Positions 1 through 5,329 of a DNA stretch of 5,329 nucleotides are shown here, one piece after another. Under the pieces are notes generated by a model, which saw only the letters and a program-made list of their open reading frames with translations, was not told the DNA's origin and did no database searches. The DNA is taken from positions 1 through 5,329 of the forward strand of contig CACWKJ010000090.1 in NCBI GenBank assembly GCA_902761395.1, read 5' to 3'. The position numbers were made by a program, and so were the translations under genes. Within the stretch, counting starts at the first letter, position 1. Every line of letters starts with the position of its first letter. This DNA is from an uncultured Elusimicrobium sp. (lineage in GTDB: Bacteria > Elusimicrobiota > Endomicrobiia > Endomicrobiales > Endomicrobiaceae).

Positions 1-1
1 C

Positions 2-535
2 ACATCTCCGTCAATATTTGAGTTTGCAGGTGCTAAAGATGTTGCACTTGAGTTTCACTCTTTTTCAAAAACATTTAATATGGCAGGTTGGAGAGTAGGC
101 TGGGCTTGCGGGGCAAAACAATTGCTTTATCCGTTAGAAAAATTCAAATCTTTTTTGGATTACGGAGTTCCGACTTTTATTCAGCTTGCAGCTGTTGCCG
201 CATTAAACGGTTCTCAACAGTGCGTTAAAGAACAAGCTGCAATTTATGAAAGAAGAATGAACAAGATGGTTGACGGATTAAACAAAATCGGTTGGCATGT
301 ACAAAAAACCAAAGGAACAATGTATGTTTGGGCGGGCCTTCCCGATAACTTAAAGAAAGAAGGTTCTTTGTCGGTTGCTGAAAGACTTCTTAAAGAAACA
401 GGAGTTGCGGTTTCTCCCGGAGCAGGATTCGGAAAGTGCGGCGAAGGATATGTAAGAATATCGTTGGTAACACATGATAAAAGATTTCATGATGCATTAC
501 TCAGAATTAAAAAATTTACATTAAACGGAAAATAA
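2..535 (+). CDS. Class I/II PLP-dependent aminotransferase, AlaC/DapL-like (5' end outside window)
   Basis: This is the C-terminal 177 residues of a cytoplasmic fold-type I aminotransferase. The frame is open from base 2, so the ATG at base 80 is internal and not a start; about 210-220 N-terminal residues should lie upstream, the family being about 390-400 residues long. Visible are the PLP Schiff-base lysine in SFSKTFNMAGWRVG (Lys at bases 68-70), the phosphate-binding Arg of GWRVG, and the C-terminal substrate-carboxylate Arg in GYVRISLV (bases 455-457). The motifs KSFLDYG, KGTMYVWAGLP and VAVSPGAGFG resemble the alanine-synthesising AlaC branch, which is close to LL-diaminopimelate and aspartate aminotransferases. 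An alanine/glutamate transaminase role is therefore the best guess, but a DapL-type or aspartate-type role cannot be excluded without the N-terminal substrate loop. It lies four bases before a homoserine dehydrogenase gene, a pairing known from other bacteria, which supports co-transcription and an amino-acid biosynthesis role. Confidence 0.9.
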   Translation, partial: TSPSIFEFAGAKDVALEFHSFSKTFNMAGWRVGWACGAKQLLYPLEKFKSFLDYGVPTFIQLAAVAALNGSQQCVKEQAAIYERRMNKMVDGLNKIGWHVQKTKGTMYVWAGLPDNLKKEGSLSVAERLLKETGVAVSPGAGFGKCGEGYVRISLVTHDKRFHDALLRIKKFTLNGK

Positions 536-539
536 ATTT

Positions 540-1820
540 ATGAAGAAAAGTTTAAATATCGGTTTGGTAGGTTATGGAACAGTAGGTAAAGGTGTAGTAA
601 AAATTTTGGAGAAAAACAGTGCTATCGCATTGAGAAAAGCAGGCGTAAAAATAAATGTCAGATCTATTTGTGATTTATATCCTATAGATAAGCCGAAATT
701 GTATGTTAAAAATTTCATGAACATAATAAAAGATCCAGAAATAGATATAGTTGTAGAACTTATCGGCGGATATGAACCCGCAAGAACTGTTATTACCGAA
801 GCTCTTAAGAACGGTAAAAGTGTTGTTACCGCCAATAAAGCGGCATTGGCAAAATATTGGGACGAAATATTTTCTTTGGCACAAGAAAACAAACAGATGG
901 TATATTTTGAAGCATCTGTGGGCGGAGTTATTCCGGTAATACAGGGGTTGAACGAAGGTCTTGCCGGTAACGAAATAAAAAGTATAAAAGGTATTTTGAA
1001 CGGAACAACAAATTATATATTGAGCAAGATGACAGATGAAGGTGTTACTTACGGCGATGCATTAAAAAGTGCACAGGCATCGGGTTTTGCAGAAGCCAAC
1101 CCTACGGCGGATGTTAAAGGTCTTGATACAGCAAACAAACTTGCAATATTATCTTCGCTTGCTTGGGGAAGTTGGATAAAAGTTGAAGATATAAGAGTTA
1201 AAGGTATAGATCAACTTGATATAGAAGATGTTAACATAACAAGAGATTTCGGTTATGTGTTTAAACTTATAGGTTCCGCGATAAAAACCGATAAAGGTGT
1301 GGATTTGTGGGTGGAACCTTGCTTAATCGATCATCATCATTCTTTTGCAAATGTTCATAACGAATATAATGCAATTATGATAAAGGGTGATGCCGCGGAT
1401 GATGTTATGTTTTACGGTAAAGGTGCAGGACAGTTGCCTGCAGCTTCGGCAGTAGTTTCCGATATTATAGATTTATCAAAATATATTGCTAACGGAACGG
1501 CAGGTGTTGTTCAAAATGTAGTATATTCCAAGAAAAAAATAGTTAAATTCTTGCCTCACGGAGACAGCAAGAGTGATTATTATTTAAGATTTTCCGTAGT
1601 TAACAGACCGGGAGTTCTTTCAAAAATTTCAGGTATATTGGGCGAACACGGAGTATCGATAGCAAGTTTGTATCAGGACGACAGAAATAAAGACAAGAAA
1701 GTTTCTATTATAATTACAACTCACAGAGCTTTGAGCAAACAAATATCGGAAGCATTGAAAGAAATAGATAAATTGTCGATAATAAAAGCCAAGACTGTTA
1801 AGTATAGAATAGAAGAATAA
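540..1820 (+). CDS. hom: Homoserine dehydrogenase, monofunctional, with C-terminal ACT domain
   Basis: Catalyses NAD(P)H-dependent reduction of L-aspartate 4-semialdehyde to L-homoserine, the branch point to threonine and methionine, in the cytoplasm. The 426 residues match the usual monofunctional length. The N-terminal Rossmann domain has GYGTVG (residues 11-16) and VTANKAALA (96-104). The signature KGILNGTTNYIL spans 150-161. The catalytic stretch 182-204 carries Glu185, Asp196 and Lys200 with the spacing of the yeast enzyme's E208, D219 and K223. GKGAGQLPAASAVV (293-306) is the conserved return to the nucleotide domain; its second position after Pro is Ala where Thr is usual. An ACT domain occupies about 347-424 (LRFSVVNRPGVLSKISGIL), implying feedback control by threonine as known for the family. 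There is no aspartokinase domain. The ATG follows the aminotransferase stop by four bases, with only a weak GGA ribosome site at 527-529. Translational coupling is likely. Confidence 0.97.
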   Translation: MKKSLNIGLVGYGTVGKGVVKILEKNSAIALRKAGVKINVRSICDLYPIDKPKLYVKNFMNIIKDPEIDIVVELIGGYEPARTVITEALKNGKSVVTANKAALAKYWDEIFSLAQENKQMVYFEASVGGVIPVIQGLNEGLAGNEIKSIKGILNGTTNYILSKMTDEGVTYGDALKSAQASGFAEANPTADVKGLDTANKLAILSSLAWGSWIKVEDIRVKGIDQLDIEDVNITRDFGYVFKLIGSAIKTDKGVDLWVEPCLIDHHHSFANVHNEYNAIMIKGDAADDVMFYGKGAGQLPAASAVVSDIIDLSKYIANGTAGVVQNVVYSKKKIVKFLPHGDSKSDYYLRFSVVNRPGVLSKISGILGEHGVSIASLYQDDRNKDKKVSIIITTHRALSKQISEALKEIDKLSIIKAKTVKYRIEE

Positions 1821-1829
1821 TTTTCTTTT

Positions 1830-1834
1830 AGGAG
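1830..1834 (+). promoter_or_regulatory. Shine-Dalgarno site of the UPF0016 gene
   Basis: AGGAG lies six bases before the ATG at 1841. It is the best ribosome binding site in the window and fixes that start codon. The 20-base gap after homoserine dehydrogenase has no room for a separate promoter or terminator hairpin, so this gene should be read from the same mRNA. Confidence 0.8.
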
Positions 1835-1840
1835 TATCTT

Positions 1841-2116
1841 ATGGCAACAATGTTTATGATATTTGTGTCGGTATTTTTGGCCGAGCTTGGAGACAAAACA
1901 CAGATCGCGACATTGTTGTTTGCAACAGATTCTAAAATTTCACCGTTTCAAATTTTTTTAGCTTCGGCAGGAGCATTGGTTGTAGCATCTGCGATAGCTG
2001 TACTTGCAGGAACATTTGCAAAAACATATTTACAACAAATACCGTTAAAATTAATCAGCGGTATTTGTTTTATTTTGATAGGTTTGTGGACAATTTATAG
2101 TTACTATAAGGGGTAG
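1841..2116 (+). CDS. Half-size UPF0016 (GDT1/TMEM165-type) membrane cation transporter
   Basis: A 91-residue inner-membrane protein with one copy of the family motif, AELGDKTQIA (residues 14-23). The E-x-G-D-K-(T/S) acidic residues form the cation path in this family, whose characterised members move Mn2+ or Ca2+ (bacterial MneA, yeast Gdt1, human TMEM165). Three hydrophobic segments are seen: about 2-28 including the motif, 38-60, and 70-88. Typical full-length members are about 190-230 residues with two such repeats in inverted arrangement, so this is one repeat only. The frame is intact, has a strong ribosome site and ends in a normal stop, and no second repeat follows in the window. A single-repeat protein would need to work as a homodimer or with a partner encoded elsewhere. 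Manganese export is an inference from the family; the substrate cannot be read from the sequence. Confidence 0.88.
   Translation: MATMFMIFVSVFLAELGDKTQIATLLFATDSKISPFQIFLASAGALVVASAIAVLAGTFAKTYLQQIPLKLISGICFILIGLWTIYSYYKG
2108..2113 (+). promoter_or_regulatory. Shine-Dalgarno site of the beta-barrel gene, inside the preceding gene
   Basis: AAGGGG lies within the last codons of the UPF0016 gene, five bases before the ATG at 2119. The two genes are separated by only two bases, which points to co-transcription and probably coupled translation. Confidence 0.7.
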
Positions 2117-2118
2117 TA

Positions 2119-2883
2119 ATGAAAAAAAACATAAATGTTTTTTTTATCACTTTTATTTGTTTATTCTTTTTTTCTTTTATGGCTTATGCGGAAAAAATAA
2201 TAATGAACGACGGTACCGAATACGAAGGTAATATTCATCATCAGGATGATAACGTTGTTTTTATTGTTTGCAAAGAAGATTTAATAAAGTTGAACAAATC
2301 CGATATAAAAGAAATAATAAAAGAAGAAGACACTAAAAAAAAAACTGGTTTGATGATTGATAATACGGATGTCGTTGAAGATAACAACGAAACAATCGTT
2401 CAAATCGGATATGACTTTTACGGTAAATATTTACATAAAGGACACGAAGACGAAACCGATTATTCAAAAGGTTTAACATTCGGTGCAAAATATTATCATT
2501 ATTTTATTGATGAACTTGGCGTAGGTTGCGGTGCAAATTTTCAAAGTTCAAGAAATCTTGAAGATATCCCCGGAAAAGTTTATTTTGTTCCCACATATAT
2601 ATCGTTAAAACTTCGTTCTATTCCTACGGAACCATATAAATACGGTTATGTTGTCGGTAATTTAGGTTACAACTTTTTCTTTCCTGTTTCCGATTACGAT
2701 GAATATCTTGTGGATGAAAAAGGCGGCCTGTTTTATTCTTTAGGTATAGGTATAGTATACGATAGTTTTTTATTTGAAATAGCGGCATCCGTTCATAAGG
2801 GTGATGCAAGATTAAAATCTACAACACACAGTATAGATATAGAATACAAAACTTATACTTTTTCCGTAGGTTATGTATTCTAA
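2119..2883 (+). CDS. Exported probable outer-membrane beta-barrel protein with small N-terminal beta domain
   Basis: A 254-residue protein of unknown specific function. Residues 1-24 are a signal peptide: two lysines, a Phe-rich hydrophobic core, and an AYA cleavage site before Glu25. Residues 26-70 (IIMNDGTEYEGNI, then hydrophobic strands, then SDIKEI) look like the small SH3/Sm-like beta module found at the front of many bacterial envelope proteins. A charged linker follows (about 70-91). From about 92 to the end there are alternating aromatic and small residues in roughly eight short strands, for example IVQIGYDFYGKYL, VYFVPTYISLKL, YGYVVGNLGYNFFF and SLGIGIVYDSF. The last strand, YTFSVGYVF, ends in Phe, as do substrates of the BAM assembly machine. 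This supports a small OmpA/OmpW-sized barrel in the outer membrane. It could instead be a periplasmic beta protein. Nothing shows a ligand or pore specificity. Confidence 0.7.
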   Translation: MKKNINVFFITFICLFFFSFMAYAEKIIMNDGTEYEGNIHHQDDNVVFIVCKEDLIKLNKSDIKEIIKEEDTKKKTGLMIDNTDVVEDNNETIVQIGYDFYGKYLHKGHEDETDYSKGLTFGAKYYHYFIDELGVGCGANFQSSRNLEDIPGKVYFVPTYISLKLRSIPTEPYKYGYVVGNLGYNFFFPVSDYDEYLVDEKGGLFYSLGIGIVYDSFLFEIAASVHKGDARLKSTTHSIDIEYKTYTFSVGYVF

Positions 2884-2932
2884 ACCAAACTAATAAACAA
2901 AAAAATTTACTTTTTTATTACGTTATCAAATA

Positions 2933-2941
2933 TGATATAAT
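2933..2941 (+). promoter_or_regulatory. Extended -10 promoter just before the 517-residue gene
   Basis: TGATATAAT fits the extended -10 consensus TGnTATAAT exactly. No good -35 box lies at the normal distance; the T-rich bases 2913-2919 are the only candidate, and TTTACT at 2906-2911 is too far (24-base spacer). Extended -10 promoters often tolerate a weak -35. The expected transcript start is at about 2947-2949, only two to four bases before the ATG at 2951. The rest of the 67-base gap (2884-2950) is A+T-rich and holds no gene. Confidence 0.55.
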
Positions 2942-2950
2942 CTAAATGAT

Positions 2951-4504
2951 ATGAATATAAAAAATTTTTTCGTATCTTTAATATTTGTTTTATTGCCGGT
3001 TAATATTTTCGCACAAAACAGTATTATTGTTTTTTTTGCGGAAACGATTGATGGTATTTCTTCAAAAGTTATTCAAAAAATAGAAAGTTCCGATAAATTT
3101 TGTCTTGCTGTTTCTTTTGATGAAGACAAATATATAAAGCAAGAAATACAAGATTTAATCGTTACACGCAAAATAGAACCGACTATAAAAATAATAGAAC
3201 CTTATTTTCCGTTAATATCATCGGAAATAAATTTAAGTTCTTCTGTTGTTTTTAATAAGATCGACAATTGTAAAGATATTTTAAACGGTTATAAAAAAGA
3301 TTACAGAACGAAGTTTGAAATAAATAAACACGGTATTTATTTAAAAGGTGCGGCATTAAACGATGATGTTTTAAATATGTTTTATAAAAGTAACATATTG
3401 TGGACTATGGCAAAAAGTGAAGATGAAAATAAAAAAGGATTATTTATGAAAAACGAAGTTGCATTATTTATTCCATATACAAATTTTACAGTCAGCGAAA
3501 CAAAAATAAAACAATGGTTCAGTTCTTTGAGCGGTAAAAAATATATTCCGGTAGTGTTAACAAGTAATCACATTAAGAATGAAAAATTTATGTTGAATCT
3601 TATAAATTTCGTTAATAACGATAATAATTTTGATGTTGAATTACCTGTAAATGCGGCTTTTTACGGATATAATTCCAAAACAGCAGGAGATGTGTTGTTG
3701 GAATTATTGTCTAATGTCCCGAGAGAAAATATATTAAAATTATGTTTGGCAAATAAAGAAGTAGCAGAATACAATAACGGTAAAAAAGATGACGAAGTTT
3801 ATACGATTTTGTGTGACGAACTTTCAAATATGTATAGTTACAATGTTATAAACGGAATTTTAAATAACAATAAAAATTCTTCAAAAATATTTGATATATC
3901 TTATAATAATATTTTTAGAATGTTGAACAAAAAAGTTCCGAACATTAATGAATTCCAGGAAGCACTTGTTGTTGAAAACGGTTCTGACTTGCAGGATAGA
4001 GGTGTATGCAGATTTACCAAAAAAAATAATTCGTTGATTATTTATAATGACAGTTCTTTCTTTACAAGTTTTTCCGTAAGTAAAACTAACGAGAATGTAT
4101 ATTTTAGCACGGATGCGGATTTAAACGGATTGGACAGTATTGATATTTATATTGATATGAACGGAATAGCATATACCGGTTCCCAAAAAATGTTAAAACC
4201 GGTAAATGCATTTTTTATTCCGGAGCATAGTTGGGAGTTTGCTGTCAGGATAACAAAAGAAAAAATTTATATTTATAAATGTTTGGCAAACAATGTTGAC
4301 TTGATAGAGACTCTGCCTAATGAATCAGAATCTGCCGATATATCAATAGCATCAACTCTTTTAAGAGGTAATCCGCAAAATTGGAGTTACCAGGTAGTTG
4401 CAATAAAAGGCGGAGAAGTTGTGGATTTTATAGGAACTAAAAATAAAAAAAGTAAAATGTTTAAAAGCGGTCCATTACAAATAAGTATGTATAATTATAA
4501 GTAG
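2951..4504 (+). CDS. Exported protein with glucodextranase-C/DOMON-like C-terminal domain, function unknown
   Basis: A 517-residue protein that I cannot name. Residues 1-21 form a signal peptide (MNIKNFF, hydrophobic core, NIFA before Gln22), so it acts in the periplasm, at the envelope or outside. Residues 390-485 look like the beta-sandwich domain at the C-terminus of glucodextranases and GH57 amylopullulanases: SIDIYIDMNG (396-405), PEHSWEFAV (424-432), and LLRGNPQNWSYQVVAIKG (470-487), which follow that domain's usual order and predict carbohydrate binding. Residues 25-340 alternate helices and strands. Phrases such as RKIEPTIKIIEPYFPLI (73-89) recall GH57-type or polysaccharide-deacetylase-type (beta/alpha) barrels, but I see no convincing catalytic pair. 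It may be a non-catalytic or very divergent relative. The ATG is the only sensible start, since the signal peptide begins there and the next in-frame Met is residue 143. No Shine-Dalgarno site precedes it. Base composition looks even richer in A+T, Asn and Lys than hom. Confidence 0.6.
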   Translation: MNIKNFFVSLIFVLLPVNIFAQNSIIVFFAETIDGISSKVIQKIESSDKFCLAVSFDEDKYIKQEIQDLIVTRKIEPTIKIIEPYFPLISSEINLSSSVVFNKIDNCKDILNGYKKDYRTKFEINKHGIYLKGAALNDDVLNMFYKSNILWTMAKSEDENKKGLFMKNEVALFIPYTNFTVSETKIKQWFSSLSGKKYIPVVLTSNHIKNEKFMLNLINFVNNDNNFDVELPVNAAFYGYNSKTAGDVLLELLSNVPRENILKLCLANKEVAEYNNGKKDDEVYTILCDELSNMYSYNVINGILNNNKNSSKIFDISYNNIFRMLNKKVPNINEFQEALVVENGSDLQDRGVCRFTKKNNSLIIYNDSSFFTSFSVSKTNENVYFSTDADLNGLDSIDIYIDMNGIAYTGSQKMLKPVNAFFIPEHSWEFAVRITKEKIYIYKCLANNVDLIETLPNESESADISIASTLLRGNPQNWSYQVVAIKGGEVVDFIGTKNKKSKMFKSGPLQISMYNYK

Positions 4505-4512
4505 GTTATATC

Positions 4513-5329
4513 ATGAAAAAAATTATAAGTTTTTTAGTATTGAGTTGTTTTTTTGTATCCGCGTATTGTTTTGCTAAAAATGAAGTAAAAAATGTGGATG
4601 TTAAAGTAGAAAGTCAAAAATTAAATGTTATTTACGACGGACAAAGTTATGAGGGTATGAGTTTATATAACATATTGGTATTCCGTAAGTAAAAAAGTTT
4701 CAATGAAACTGAAAAACAGATCAATAGATATATTTTATGATTCAAGAAGAGTTTCTATCGGTAAAAATAAAACTAAATTACAAATTCCTTCCGTAATGAT
4801 AAATAAGGAAGTTTATGTCCCTGTAGAAATTCTAGATTTAAAAAGTTTTTCCGAAATTTCGGAAACGATATCCTCGTTTGATTTAAAACACAGAATACTT
4901 AACGTCACAACGAAAACCAATATATCTGCCGTAAGATATTATACGAGAGAAAATGATACCGAAATAGTTATAGAACTCGATGAAAAAATGACCCACACGA
5001 TAAAAAAAGCAAAAAATTCTATTATAGTTGCTTTTCAAAGAGGAAAAATTGTTAAGGATAGTATTGTTGCAAACAACGGTGCTATAAAAGATATATCTTA
5101 TGAAACTAAAGGAAGGGAAGCTGTTTTTACAATAAATTTAGCACAAACTCCAAAATCGGTAGTAGTTCAAAAGTTTGCTAAACCGTTGAAATTAGTAATA
5201 GACATAGAACATACAAAAGCGGTTGATATGGCAAAGCCTACCAGTGTATATATTCCGGAAACAATAGTTGAAGCAAAACAAATCAGTAAAGCGGAAGAAG
5301 AAGTTATAGATGAACAAAAAGAGAAAAAA
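4513..5329 (+). pseudogene. AMIN-type exported protein, probably N-acetylmuramoyl-L-alanine amidase N-terminal part, frameshifted; 3' end outside window
   Basis: The ATG at 4513, after a weak AGG at 4503-4505, opens a signal peptide (MKKIISF, hydrophobic core, CFA before Lys22). That frame stops at 4690-4692 after 59 residues. The next frame (+1) is open from 4661 to the window end, 223 codons without a stop. It continues a plausible envelope protein: a copper-amine-oxidase-N/stalk-like piece with KEVYVPVEIL (YVP at 4814-4822), then AMIN-like repeats, ISAVRYYTRENDTEIVIELD (from 4922) and KPLKLVIDIE (to about 5206), then a Lys/Glu-rich linker. AMIN domains target cell-wall amidases to the septum or envelope, and a zinc amidase domain would be expected beyond the window; it is not seen here. 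The joint must lie in 4661-4689 and equals one extra base or two lost bases. The long intact remainder suggests a recent mutation or a sequence error. If the frames are separate, ATG 4703 could start the second, but it lacks a ribosome site. Confidence 0.6.

Noticed and set aside
80..535. The ATG at base 80 as a true start of a 151-residue protein
   Set aside because: It lies inside the SKTFNMAGWRVG motif, after the catalytic lysine, and the frame is open to the window edge.
572..892. A 106-codon open frame on the minus strand, and another at 675-884, opposite homoserine dehydrogenase
   Set aside because: Both lie wholly inside a strongly supported gene, have no ribosome site or recognisable domain, and look like antisense shadows.
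2624..2809. A 61-codon minus-strand open frame inside the beta-barrel gene
   Set aside because: It has no homology signal or start context and overlaps a better-supported gene.
2891..2920. Inverted repeat TAATAAA...TTTATTA with A and T runs after the beta-barrel gene, as a possible terminator
   Set aside because: The stem is only A-T pairs with a bulge, and no T-tract follows the 3' arm, so it would not be a stable intrinsic terminator.
4490..4495. TATAAT near the end of the 517-residue gene as a promoter for the AMIN-type gene
   Set aside because: No -35 box lies at a suitable distance and the TG is wrongly spaced; it falls in A+T-rich coding sequence and is likely chance.

Overview
The window reads as one all-plus-strand stretch of an A+T-rich genome from a bacterium with an outer membrane. 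The evidence for two membranes is several Sec-type signal peptides, a probable outer-membrane beta-barrel ending in Phe, and an AMIN-type cell-wall protein. The gene style would fit Elusimicrobiota (an Endomicrobium-like lineage, where broken genes are known). That placement is a guess from composition and gene content, not a phylogenetic result.

Layout. Positions 2-535 hold the 3' part of a PLP-dependent aminotransferase of the AlaC/DapL-like type. Four bases later comes a complete monofunctional homoserine dehydrogenase with a C-terminal ACT domain (540-1820). Next are a half-length UPF0016/GDT1-type membrane protein (1841-2116) and, two bases on, an exported probable beta-barrel protein (2119-2883). 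These four genes are packed with gaps of 2-20 bases and probably form one transcription unit. A 67-base A+T-rich gap follows (2884-2950), the only real intergenic region. It holds a good extended -10 promoter so close to the next start codon that the mRNA may be leaderless. After it come a 517-residue exported protein with a glucodextranase-C/DOMON-like C-terminal region (2951-4504) and, eight bases further on, an exported AMIN-type protein (4513 to the window end). The latter is probably the N-terminal part of an N-acetylmuramoyl-L-alanine amidase, and its reading frame is broken near 4661-4692.

How they fit together. The first two genes belong to amino-acid metabolism: transamination, and the aspartate-semialdehyde to homoserine step towards threonine and methionine. 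The remaining four are membrane or envelope genes: a cation transporter, an outer-membrane protein, a secreted carbohydrate-related protein and a wall-remodelling protein. I see no CRISPR array, insertion sequence, tRNA, rRNA or phage gene. The best candidates for a second look are the frameshifted amidase-like gene, the uncharacterised 517-residue protein with its leaderless-type promoter, and the unpaired half-size UPF0016 protein.
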